56,276 nucleotides of DNA from positions 1 through 56,276 of IMG/VR virus record IMGVR_UViG_3300033148_005213, one strand, 5' to 3'. Origin of the DNA: a virus. Under the pieces are notes generated by a model that was given only the letters and a program-made list of their open reading frames with translations, was not told the DNA's origin and ran no database searches. A program made the position numbers and the translations under genes. Of the stretch, positions 16,162 through 23,220 are shown one piece after another (position 1 is the first letter of the stretch; each line of letters starts with the position of its first letter).

Positions 16162-16512
16162 TTAAATTACGTCCAACCAACTAGTATGTTTCTTTTTAGT
16201 TAATTGTTTATTTGATTCATCATCAACAATATCAAATTCTGTTATAGTGTGGATTGATGAATTGAATTGTATTAGAAATCCGTTGACTTCATCTTCAATT
16301 AGACAAACATTCTCATTTATTTTATAATTATCATATTGCCTATATGATCTCAAATGAAATTTATTCCCTATCTTCAGTTGTTGCATTGGCCAATTTTTCA
16401 TATCTCGAATTGCTTGTGCATCATTGATTACATCAATATTAGTAATTCGCAATTTACTATGTTCTGGAATTATTTTTGATGCGTATATTTCTAAAATTTT
16501 GTTCAATTTCAT
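16162..16512 (-). CDS. small protein with WLDVI tail, 116 aa
   Basis: The ATG at 16512 has AAAGAG six bases upstream and lies 19 bases from the promoter -10. The protein begins MKLNKILEIYASKIIPEHSKLRITN, only loosely like the other family members, but ends TKKKHTSWLDVI, the shared tail. Its stop is 16 bases before the YeaH start. It is the first gene after the promoter that also reads YeaH, which again places a WLDVI protein next to a module component. Confidence 0.7.
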   Translation of the reverse strand: MKLNKILEIYASKIIPEHSKLRITNIDVINDAQAIRDMKNWPMQQLKIGNKFHLRSYRQYDNYKINENVCLIEDEVNGFLIQFNSSIHTITEFDIVDDESNKQLTKKKHTSWLDVI

Positions 16513-16530
16513 AATCAACTCTTTATTTTT

Positions 16531-16559
16531 AATATACAAAAACTATTTAAGAAAAGCAA
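16531..16559 (-). promoter_or_regulatory. early-type promoter TTGCTT-17-TATATT
   Basis: The -35 TTGCTT (16559-16554) and -10 TATATT (16536-16531) have a 17-base spacer. It drives the 116-residue gene, YeaH and the KDL paralog at 14557. Confidence 0.75.
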
Positions 16560-16565
16560 GATATA

Positions 16566-16721
16566 TTATTTTTGTTTTCTTCTTCCACAATTCTTACAAG
16601 TTTTAATTTCCATATCAAATCTGTGAAAAACTTTATCAACTTCAATTGTAATTTCATAATCATGAACACATTTAAATTGTTTCCATAATTTTAAAATCAA
16701 TAATACTAAATCGCCAAACAT
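16566..16721 (-). CDS. small zinc-finger-like protein, 51 aa
   Basis: The frame begins MFGDLVLLILKLWKQFKCVHDYE and ends TCKNCGRRKQK. The CVHDY...CKNCG pattern is typical of small phage proteins thought to bind one zinc ion. No strong Shine-Dalgarno precedes the ATG at 16721, so expression is uncertain. It lies between the terminator at 16748-16797 and the promoter at 16531-16559. Confidence 0.5.
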   Translation of the reverse strand: MFGDLVLLILKLWKQFKCVHDYEITIEVDKVFHRFDMEIKTCKNCGRRKQK

Positions 16722-16747
16722 ATTTTAAATTCATTATTTTATATTTA

Positions 16748-16797
16748 AAAAGGGATTGAACATCAAACTATAATAATTCAATATTTTAATCCCTTTT
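16748..16797 (-). terminator. two-part hairpin terminator
   Basis: The outer stem AAAAGGGATT/AATCCCTTTT (16748-16757 with 16788-16797) encloses an inner ATTGAA/TTCAAT pairing, with A and T runs at the ends. It closes the unit of PrkA-like gene 2. Confidence 0.75.
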
Positions 16798-16829
16798 CTT
16801 TGGAGGAGGCCAAATGAAACTATTTAACT

Positions 16830-18866
16830 TTATTCAGGTTTACAGAATTCCTCGATGGTTTTACAAGAACACGTATGGCAAAAGCCTAATTTATTCATCA
16901 TAGTATCAACCATTCTATTGTAGAGTTGCTTATTTTCTTCATTAGTACGATTTGCAAGAGCACCAACCAAACTACCTGCTCCAGCGACATCTGACTTCAG
17001 GCGAACATCCGTAATTGCCTTAACAAGTTCATTGTTATCAAGAAAATCGTAACCTGGTTCTGTCACCATTTTCTGTGAATAAATTTTTGAAATTGTTGTC
17101 CTAAAACTTTCTTTTTGTTCGTTATTATTTAAACCCAATCTTTTTTCAACACTATTGATAAATGTTTCATTAATTTTCAAAGGAATTAAATCCCCTGATG
17201 ATGGATCTCTGTAGGTCCAAATTTTATCATCACCCAAATTCTTAGCAGAAATTCCAATAATCATATTCACATAGTTCATAACATCTTTTTTAATTGCAAG
17301 TGGTTCATCCATGTAGGCATTAAACACAGATTCCATGATATTTTTTCTATACAGTGTTTTTGCAATTGCAATGTCGTTTTGATATTTAATTCTATCATTT
17401 GGCTCAGATACATAATCTAAGATAATATTATCAAGAGCTTTGAAAATATCTCCAGCAAACATACATTTGCCTTCCTGAGTTGCTGAACTTTCTAATAATA
17501 ATTGCAATGCTCTTCCAAGGTTTCTATGTCCTAATCCTTTCTGTCCAAATCTTTTTGTAACATCCGGTTCAGTATTTAATTCAGTGATAATTTCAGTTAA
17601 AGTTTTTACTGATTTTTCACCAGCTACTTCACCAGCTGCCAATTGCATCATTTCAATTGGTTGTAATTTTTGCACTGATGGCATTCTTGATAATGTTACT
17701 GCAACTGATAAAGCATGGTTTAAATTAGGATCAACATGAAGTTTTTCTCCTGTCAATGTTGTTTTTTTCCTTGCAGAACCAAGTGAATATTCAGTTAGTT
17801 CTTTTTGTAGTTTGTAATTGGTATTGTGGCTCATATAAGTAAGTCTACATCTATCAACAACTGGAGCTTGTTCCTTTTCTTCCAAGAAATTTTGAAATTC
17901 TGCATTGTTACTTGTTGCAATAATTAGAGTGTCGATTGGCCATTTGAAACCTTCAATATCAATAGTTCTGTTTTGAATAACACCTAAATAAATTTGTACA
18001 AGATCTTTTTTGTTTTTAAAGATTTCATCAGCAAAGTGAATTCCGCCACCTGCTACTCTTGCTAATGCACCTCTTTGTAGATCAAATTTATACGGGTTTT
18101 TTGTATCTGTAATGTTAAGAAGTCTAGTAATAGACTCTTCACCAAGTAAATCAACAGCGGATGATGTAATTTTATCTTTTGCGGCATATTTACCTGTTAA
18201 AGTTCCTCTTGATTCTGAAATAGGTACTGGAACAACATCAATAAAATCATTCATAATTTTTTCAACATCATCATCACAATGTTCTTTAATTTGTTCTAAG
18301 ATGTAATCAGAACATGCACCCAAAACTCTTTTATTGTCTTCCCAAAATTCAATTTGTTCATCAGTTGCACCAAGCTCTTTTAAATCAATTCCTAATGCGA
18401 ATGCAAGTAACATTGGATCTTCAAATGTCTGTGATTCAATTTCTCTTATTTTGCCGTATGTTTCAAATTTATCTAGGTTTTTAAATCTAAATGTGTATCT
18501 CTTATTTTCGGGTAGTGCAGTAAAATTTCTGTATGCAGTGTTAATATAGTCAATAACCATCGTCTTGCCATTTCCGGGTTCGCCTATCAAAACAAATGCC
18601 ATTTCACTGGATGATCCACCTTCAGAAGCATCTTTAACATACGAAACAAAACTATTGAGCTCATCATACATCGCAATTGGGTGTTTCTTACCTTGTCTAA
18701 AAATATTGAAGTCGTAAGTTGAAACTCCATTTACTTTCACTTTTTTGATTGCATCATCTTCACTGTGAAGAATGAGTCTGCAAAGTGATTGAAAAACATT
18801 CTCAAATCTTCTTTCACCATTAATTACTTTTTGTACGTGTTCTAACAAACTTTCTCTTTTCTTCAT
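16830..18866 (-). CDS. PrkA/YeaG-like AAA+ protein 2, 678 aa
   Basis: Close to E. coli YeaG along its length: HPIAMYDELNSFVSYVKDA (62-80; YeaG FYGMEDAIEQIVSYLKHA), Walker A GEPGNGKT (95-102), GALARVAGGGIHFADEIFKN (266-285; YeaG GALCRANQGIMEFVEMFK), LIIATSN (314-320; YeaG IILAHSN), VDRCRLTYM with the Arg finger (337-345), and a C-terminal YRDPSSGDL block (YeaG YRDPDTGQL). PrkA is the AAA+ kinase/protease of the PrkA-YeaH-SpoVR stress module. The ATG at 18866, five bases after GAGGT, is preferred to the GTG four codons earlier. No promoter separates it from the gene at 18910. Confidence 0.9.
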   Translation of the reverse strand: MKKRESLLEHVQKVINGERRFENVFQSLCRLILHSEDDAIKKVKVNGVSTYDFNIFRQGKKHPIAMYDELNSFVSYVKDASEGGSSSEMAFVLIGEPGNGKTMVIDYINTAYRNFTALPENKRYTFRFKNLDKFETYGKIREIESQTFEDPMLLAFALGIDLKELGATDEQIEFWEDNKRVLGACSDYILEQIKEHCDDDVEKIMNDFIDVVPVPISESRGTLTGKYAAKDKITSSAVDLLGEESITRLLNITDTKNPYKFDLQRGALARVAGGGIHFADEIFKNKKDLVQIYLGVIQNRTIDIEGFKWPIDTLIIATSNNAEFQNFLEEKEQAPVVDRCRLTYMSHNTNYKLQKELTEYSLGSARKKTTLTGEKLHVDPNLNHALSVAVTLSRMPSVQKLQPIEMMQLAAGEVAGEKSVKTLTEIITELNTEPDVTKRFGQKGLGHRNLGRALQLLLESSATQEGKCMFAGDIFKALDNIILDYVSEPNDRIKYQNDIAIAKTLYRKNIMESVFNAYMDEPLAIKKDVMNYVNMIIGISAKNLGDDKIWTYRDPSSGDLIPLKINETFINSVEKRLGLNNNEQKESFRTTISKIYSQKMVTEPGYDFLDNNELVKAITDVRLKSDVAGAGSLVGALANRTNEENKQLYNRMVDTMMNKLGFCHTCSCKTIEEFCKPE

Positions 18867-18909
18867 CTTTGACCTCACCTTAGATTTGAATTATTTAGTT
18901 GTAAAACTT

Positions 18910-19458
18910 TTATTTTAATATTGCAAAATTGTGTAATTCAGTTGTTAATGTTTTAATGGTATGACTCAATGATGATCCCCATTCTGTCCACTCAACACCA
19001 TTAAAGTATTGAAACTTTTCACCTGCTTCATATGCATCAATCATTCGTCCATGTGTCAAACGATCTTCACTTAGAGGAGTAAACAAATGAAGTTCTTTAT
19101 TTTCAACAATTGATTTCTTTATTATGTCTCTACTAAATGGAAATGTTTTCATTTCGTCTACATAGTAATCTTCATCAAATGGAACTACTACATGCATTTC
19201 AGGAAAATGTTTTAGATGATCTGAACAAGACATAAATTTTTTTACTGGTTTTGAAATATAAATGTGTATAGTATCGTCAATTGTTTCCACTTGATCACGA
19301 CCATCAATTGTTTCACCTGATTTACTTTCTTCAGGTCTCACAGGGGGTTCGGAACCAATTTGAGCTTTTACAGATCTCATATATTCTTCAGTTCCCATTT
19401 CACAATGCTTTCGATCTGCTTTCAATTGTTTTAAAGTCTTTTTAATTGCTTCTAACAT
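18910..19458 (-). CDS. hypothetical protein in the PrkA-2 unit, 182 aa
   Basis: The ATG at 19458 follows GAAGGAG; the product starts MLEAIKKTLKQLKADRKHCE. The rest is acidic and beta-rich (VVVPFDEDYYVDEMKTFPFS; WTEWGSSLSH) without any motif I recognise. It is the first gene after the promoter at 19500-19528 and lies directly upstream of PrkA-like gene 2 with no terminator between, so the two are probably co-expressed and it may belong to the module. Confidence 0.7.
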   Translation of the reverse strand: MLEAIKKTLKQLKADRKHCEMGTEEYMRSVKAQIGSEPPVRPEESKSGETIDGRDQVETIDDTIHIYISKPVKKFMSCSDHLKHFPEMHVVVPFDEDYYVDEMKTFPFSRDIIKKSIVENKELHLFTPLSEDRLTHGRMIDAYEAGEKFQYFNGVEWTEWGSSLSHTIKTLTTELHNFAILK

Positions 19459-19499
19459 TTTATTCTCCTTCACATTATTTTAATTGCTTACATACTTTC

Positions 19500-19528
19500 A
19501 ATATAAGTACAAATATTCTAAATAGCAA
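19500..19528 (-). promoter_or_regulatory. early-type promoter TTGCTA-17-TATATT
   Basis: The -35 TTGCTA (19528-19523) and -10 TATATT (19505-19500) are 17 bases apart; the -35 overlaps the 3' end of the next gene. It drives the 182-residue gene and PrkA-like gene 2. Confidence 0.75.
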
Positions 19529-19766
19529 GCTTTATTTTCTTATATTGTATGAAAAATAATCTATGAGATTTATCAACGTTTGAGATATCAGCCCAATTTA
19601 AAAACTCATCTTCATCTTTAAACACTCCAACACCAGTAATTCCTAGAGATGCATTTCCGCTTATATGAGGAAGACAATAATCGACAAACAAATTTCCATT
19701 GCCACCATGATTGTAACCATCTACTAAAAATTCATTATCAACTTGTGATTCTGTAATAGTTTCCAT
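19518..19766 (-). CDS. hypothetical protein, 82 aa
   Basis: The ATG at 19766 follows GGGAGGCACGAAG. The 82-residue product (METITESQVDNEFLVDGYNHGGNG...) has an NHGGNGNLFVDYCLPHISGN segment and a basic tail. No known family. It stands alone behind its own promoter at 19808-19836. Confidence 0.65.
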   Translation of the reverse strand: METITESQVDNEFLVDGYNHGGNGNLFVDYCLPHISGNASLGITGVGVFKDEDEFLNWADISNVDKSHRLFFIQYKKIKLAI

Positions 19767-19807
19767 CTTCGTGCCTCCCAGCATTTTTTATTTTTACTTA
19801 CAATAGA

Positions 19808-19836
19808 AATATACAAAAACTTTTTGGAAATAGCAA
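19808..19836 (-). promoter_or_regulatory. early-type promoter TTGCTA-17-TATATT
   Basis: The -35 TTGCTA (19836-19831) and -10 TATATT (19813-19808) have a 17-base spacer. It drives the 82-residue gene. Confidence 0.75.
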
Positions 19837-19864
19837 GAACTATTTCACTTATTTTACACAAATA

Positions 19865-19900
19865 AAAAATCCTCACAATATGTTAGCTATGAGGATTTTT
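19865..19900 (-). terminator. hairpin terminator
   Basis: An 11-bp stem (19865-19875 with 19890-19900) is flanked by A and T runs. It ends the gene-free transcript that starts near 20218. Its loop and distal stem share TATGTTAGCTATGAGG with the terminator at 965-1002. Confidence 0.85.
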
Positions 19901-20218
19901 GGAGGCAATTTATATGTAAAATCATTATATTCAAGAACACCATCAGTAGGTTTCTAACCTACTTCCCAACTATGAATTTACACTTCTTCGAAATTTATTT
20001 GGTTGTTTTGGACATTTAATAAGTTCACGCATTTTCATTAAAACAGAGTTCGTGATTCTCCCTGTGGTTGTCCGATTAATTTCAAATTATAGCAATTTCA
20101 ATTTTATTGGGCCGATCCTTCAAATCTCTTTAGTGATGGTGATACTGAGCCGAAATATTTGGTTGTTGAGTGTAAGCTAATACACCATATCCCGTCAAGT
20201 ATTTTTATTTATTTATAT
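19865..20218 (-). ncRNA. candidate structured non-coding RNA, about 350 nt
   Basis: This stretch has no plausible gene but has its own early promoter (20225-20253) and terminator (19865-19900). On the minus strand I see a GTGTA/TACAC hairpin near the 5' end; CACCATCA in the first third and TGATGGTG near the 3' end can pair over eight bases; GTAGGTT/AACCTAC is a 7-bp hairpin. In the middle, ACAGGG/CTCTGT forms a hairpin whose loop TCACG can pair with CGTGA just downstream (a pseudoknot), all enclosed by GGACA/TGTCC. ACAACCAAATA occurs twice. A 22-codon frame (MKMRELIKCPKQPN...) starts in the middle but lacks a well-placed ribosome site. No known RNA family is recognised. Confidence 0.5.
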
Positions 20219-20224
20219 ATATGA

Positions 20225-20253
20225 AATATACAAAGACTTTTTGTAAATAGCAA
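20225..20253 (-). promoter_or_regulatory. early-type promoter TTGCTA-17-TATATT
   Basis: The -35 TTGCTA (20253-20248) and -10 TATATT (20230-20225) are 17 bases apart. The only thing downstream before a terminator is the gene-free stretch 19865-20218. Confidence 0.75.
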
Positions 20254-20265
20254 GAGAAATAATAA

Positions 20266-20937
20266 TTATTTTGATACCCATCCAATTTGTTTTCTATATC
20301 TATCAACAGTTTCTTCAAAATCATATTTATTGAATGATGTTAGCACAGCATTTGTAAATTTGTCCCAGTATTCTTGAAATGTTGGAAATTCTCTTTTGAA
20401 CACAGTTTTAATTGACCTCCAGCTGATGGAGCAATGTTTTTGAGCAAATATTCTATTTTTAATTCTTTGGTCAAAAACATTATTAAAATTTGTACTATAA
20501 TAAAATATATTTCTATATTTATTCAATTTTTGTTCAGCAGCATTTATTTTTTCTAACAAAATATCAATTTCTTTATCAAACACATTTATTTTATTATTCA
20601 AATCAGCTATGTTGTTTTTAATTTCTTTGTTAATTTCTTTGTGCCACCATCTTCTAAATTTATTAAAATTATTATATTCTCTTAGTTTATCTTCTTCACT
20701 GATTTTATTTTTAATCAAATACCATCTAGATAATGAGATATCAAAAACCATGTATCCAAAATAATTGTAATCATCAATTAATTTTTTCAAAGATTTATCT
20801 TTTTGAAATTCTGTGTATTTTTGAGCAGCATAATCTATATTTACACTTATAATCCATTGTTTATAATATTTTTCATATTCTTCTTTTTCTGGTATCAATT
20901 TATGAAACATCAATTCAAGCTGTAATTTACCTTGCAT
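20266..20937 (-). CDS. coiled-coil protein of unknown function, 223 aa
   Basis: The ATG at 20937 lies seven bases after TGGAGG and overlaps the preceding gene by 11 bases. The protein is rich in Lys, Asn, Tyr and Trp. A coiled coil spans about 100-150 (NKEIKNNIADLNNKINVFDK...), followed by a tail with HCSISWRSIKTVFKREFP. No known domain is seen. It is the last gene of the unit containing primase. Confidence 0.65.
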   Translation of the reverse strand: MQGKLQLELMFHKLIPEKEEYEKYYKQWIISVNIDYAAQKYTEFQKDKSLKKLIDDYNYFGYMVFDISLSRWYLIKNKISEEDKLREYNNFNKFRRWWHKEINKEIKNNIADLNNKINVFDKEIDILLEKINAAEQKLNKYRNIFYYSTNFNNVFDQRIKNRIFAQKHCSISWRSIKTVFKREFPTFQEYWDKFTNAVLTSFNKYDFEETVDRYRKQIGWVSK

Positions 20938-21127
20938 ACCAAATCCTCCATTGTCCATTATTTAAACATTCAATACATGTTGATTTAAAAAAGGAACATT
21001 CTCCACTTTCGTCATCATGTTTCCATTTACATAGATATCCTTCATGATCTTCAGCTTCTAATGCATATATTTCTTGGTCAATAATGAGTTTGAGAGGTAA
21101 CATTTTATCCAGTTCTTCAATAGTCAT
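20927..21127 (-). CDS. small hypothetical protein, 66 aa
   Basis: It starts MTIEELDKMLPLKLIIDQEIY, closely like the start of the protein at 29333-29611 (MTIDEMNNLLPFKVKICSIW), so the two are paralogs at least at their N-termini. A CSFFKSTCIECLNNGQW segment has three cysteines. GGAGAAATAG precedes the ATG at 21127, which directly follows the primase stop. Confidence 0.65.
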   Translation of the reverse strand: MTIEELDKMLPLKLIIDQEIYALEAEDHEGYLCKWKHDDESGECSFFKSTCIECLNNGQWRIWYAR

Positions 21128-22132
21128 CTATTTCTCCAAATTAACTTTCTTTATTCTTCTTAATTTCATGATGTTTTTTAATTTCATTTGAGCAACTATT
21201 CCACTATATGTATTATTTAGTAAAATACGCTTTATATCATCCTTTGTATGGCCATCTATAATATATTCGTTATTATCCTTCCATGTAAATGATTTTGGCC
21301 AAATGACCACCTTAAAGTCTTTCTCAGCCATTTCTAAACTTTTTCGAATACCGGTTTCATCATTATCAAAACAAAAAACAGGTTTTTTCAAAATATCCAA
21401 CAATAAATCTGGAAGTGAAGCAGACAGCATTGAAATTGAATTACTGATAAAGAATGAATCAATGTGACTCTCTAAAATATAAACAATTTTATCTTTATCA
21501 ATATTATACAAATTGCCAACTTTCAAATTTTTCTTAGATGCTAACGAAATGTGAAATTTCTTTTCAGTTATTGATCTACCTAAAAACCCATACATTGCAT
21601 CATCAGAATTTCTATACAACGGCATTATTAACATTTGCCCATATGCTTTTTCTTTTTTACTAGCTTTACACCAAAAGAATTTTTCATATATTTCTTTTGG
21701 AATTTTTCTATTTTTACAATATTTTACCGCATCTTGATTTTCTTTAATGTTTACAAATATTTTTTTAGATAGTGACTTTACGAATTTTGTTTGATCTCCA
21801 TCGTATGTGCTATTTGAAGTTGTTGATTTTCTTCTGATAGATTTTCTTGATATTACATCATCCAATTTTTCTCTTTTTTGTTCTTCATTGAATTTATTGA
21901 ATAATGTTGTATCCACAATTTTCAAATATTTCCAAAATGAAGTATGTAATCCGCAATTCCAACAACTGACAATCATTCCACCATCTGGTTGAGGACTAAA
22001 CCATAATCTAGTTTTTGATTTTGATTTTTCTGAATCGCCACAAACATTGCATCTTGCATTCCATTTACCATATTCTTTTTGCTTCAAATTGATCAAGCCT
22101 AAAGAAAATATATAATCAGTATAATTAATCAT
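21128..22132 (-). CDS. DNA primase, T4 gp61-like, 334 aa
   Basis: An N-terminal zinc-binding domain has CNVCGDS (C28, C31) and CWNCG (C57, C60), as in T4 gp61 (CPVCGDS, CYNCN). A TOPRIM catalytic domain follows, with YILESHIDSFFISNS (218-232; Glu221) and VFCFDNDETG (252-261; Asp256, Asp258). It would make RNA primers at the replication fork with a gp41-type helicase, which is not in this window. No clear Shine-Dalgarno precedes the ATG at 22132; it starts right after the stop of the decayed KDL gene. Confidence 0.9.
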   Translation of the reverse strand: MINYTDYIFSLGLINLKQKEYGKWNARCNVCGDSEKSKSKTRLWFSPQPDGGMIVSCWNCGLHTSFWKYLKIVDTTLFNKFNEEQKREKLDDVISRKSIRRKSTTSNSTYDGDQTKFVKSLSKKIFVNIKENQDAVKYCKNRKIPKEIYEKFFWCKASKKEKAYGQMLIMPLYRNSDDAMYGFLGRSITEKKFHISLASKKNLKVGNLYNIDKDKIVYILESHIDSFFISNSISMLSASLPDLLLDILKKPVFCFDNDETGIRKSLEMAEKDFKVVIWPKSFTWKDNNEYIIDGHTKDDIKRILLNNTYSGIVAQMKLKNIMKLRRIKKVNLEK

Positions 22133-22135
22133 TTA

Positions 22136-22506
22136 TCACATACATTTTTTATCATTATCCCAAATAAATTCAGGCTTCTTTTTATTTTCTATATCATCAA
22201 CAAATTCAAATTCTGCTTCTCCATGAAAACTAAGTGCAATGTCTTTATTTCCATTTTCATCTACTGAATGTGCATCAATCCCCTCCATTACGCCATCTGC
22301 AATAATCCTCATACTAACATAAGCTACTATAAATGTCATTTGATATAACTCAAATATATCATTTGATATAACTCAAATATATCATTTAATGAAAGTCTTT
22401 CCAATATAAAATCTATACCAAATGATGTACATATTACTGGATCTAAATAATTAGTAATTTTAATTTCTTTGCCAACATCATCACCTTTTAATTCTGAAAT
22501 TTTCAT
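22136..22506 (-). pseudogene. KDL-family paralog broken by a 23-bp tandem duplication
   Basis: From ATG at 22506 the frame starts MKISELKGDDVGKEIKITNYLDP but ends after 56 residues at 22336. The frame that follows (MTFIVAYVSMRIIADGVMEG...) overlaps it as ATGA and ends KKKPEFIWDNDKKCM. Deleting one copy of the 23-bp repeat at 22337-22382 restores a single frame. One extra A in the run near 22145 would also restore the tail KKMYVIN of the intact paralog at 12080. The gene is thus a recent casualty, although the ATGA overlap could still allow two-part translation. Confidence 0.7.
22337..22382. repeat. perfect 23-bp tandem duplication
   Basis: Two adjacent identical copies of the unit catttgatataactcaaata plus tat (22337-22359 and 22360-22382) disrupt the KDL paralog. 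Since 23 is not a multiple of three, the duplication shifts the frame. Confidence 0.95.
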
Positions 22507-22525
22507 TTAATCTCCTAAAAAATAA

Positions 22526-22659
22526 AAAGTTATTGAATTTGGCACATCGGATAGATAGCGATATACAATATTAACTTACCAAAGAAACTACTGTAAAAGG
22601 GCATTCCAGCAATCCCTATCCGACACATACCAACACTGGCCCTAAAATTCAATAACTTT
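22526..22659 (-). ncRNA. candidate structured RNA closed by a 15-bp inverted repeat
   Basis: AAAGTTATTGAATTT at 22526-22540 and its exact complement at 22645-22659 form a 15-bp outer stem. Inside, TCGGATAG/CTATCCGA (22547-22554 with 22616-22623) makes an 8-bp stem and GGGATT/AATGCCC a further hairpin with one bulge. On the minus strand the outer stem is followed by TTATTTTTT, so the whole may act as an elaborate terminator or a stable RNA. No own promoter is seen; the tRNA promoter at 23183-23211 could supply it. Confidence 0.4.
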
Positions 22660-22673
22660 ATAAATTTATAAAT

Positions 22674-23057
22674 TTAATTATTTACAATCCATAATTTTTT
22701 ATCATTGTCCCAAATTAATGGTTGTTGCTTTTTTTACAATTGAATCATCAACAAATTCGATTTCTGCTTCACCATGAAAACTAATACCAATATTATTTAA
22801 AATTTTTAAGTTCAGCGTATTTACTAAATGAATAATATCGATAATGCCCCTCATCACCTATAATTTCAAATTCATATATACTTGCCAAGATAATTAAGTG
22901 TAAATTTACAATTGATTATATCATCAATATTGCAACTTATTTTCAACATCATTTTCAACGCTTCTTCGTTTATATGTAATCGATCATTATCATCGACATA
23001 TTTAATAAGTCTATATTCTTTACCAACATCTTCTTTTGTCAAATCTTTAACTTTCAT
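22674..23057 (-). pseudogene. KDL-family paralog with several frameshifts
   Basis: From ATG at 23057 the frame reads MKVKDLTKEDVGKEYRLIKY and stops at 22872 after 61 residues. Three shifted pieces continue the paralog pattern: YEFEIIGDEGHYRYYSFSKY, then NNIGISFHGEAEIEFVDDS, then QPLIWDNDKKLWIVNN ending at 22674. The last two match SFHGEAEFEFVDD and PEFIWDNDKK of the neighbouring decayed copy. At least three one-base changes separate this from an intact gene of about 125 residues. The 61-residue N-terminal piece might still be translated. Confidence 0.65.
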
Positions 23058-23091
23058 TTACAATTTCTCTCAATTCATTTAACTTTAATTG

Positions 23092-23165
23092 CGGCAATGA
23101 CAGGATTTGAACCTGCGACCTAGTGAATTTTTATTCCCCTTATTCAACCACCGAACTCCATTGCC
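23092..23165 (-). tRNA. tRNA-like gene, anticodon uncertain
   Basis: A perfect 7-bp acceptor stem (GGCAATG/CATTGCC), a T-arm GCAGG-TTCAAAT-CCTGT and a D-arm GTTC...GAAT with GG in the loop are present. The anticodon arm is irregular: the best stem has six pairs with a G-A mismatch and a G-T wobble, and loop ATAAAAA, giving AAA in the anticodon position. CCA is not encoded. The gene may be decayed or need unusual processing. The promoter at 23183-23211 lies just upstream. Confidence 0.6.
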
Positions 23166-23182
23166 GTTTAATGCATTACTTG

Positions 23183-23211
23183 AATTTACTAAATAATTTT
23201 AGTAATAGCAA
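23183..23211 (-). promoter_or_regulatory. early-type promoter TTGCTA-17-TAAATT
   Basis: The -35 TTGCTA (23211-23206) and -10 TAAATT (23188-23183) have a 17-base spacer; transcription would start about ten bases before the tRNA-like gene. Confidence 0.7.
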
Positions 23212-23220
23212 GCATTATTT

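Noticed and set aside
9878-18866. Could the AAA+/VWA block be a MoxR-type or defence (for example BREX- or CBASS-like) system?
   Set aside because: The VWA protein has the DUF444/YeaH-specific LPNL segment and linker, the ATPases match PrkA blocks, and SpoVR is present. No nuclease, phosphatase or sensor typical of known defence systems accompanies them.
19975-20043. 22-codon frame MKMRELIKCPKQPN... inside the gene-free unit
   Set aside because: The nearest Shine-Dalgarno-like GGGAG is about 19 bases away and the frame lies in the predicted pseudoknot; not reported as a gene.
19865-20218. tmRNA, group I intron or hammerhead ribozyme in the gene-free unit
   Set aside because: No tRNA-like ends with a tag frame, no P/Q/R/S intron core, and the CTGATG next to AACC lacks the GAAA order and the exact CTGATGA of a hammerhead.
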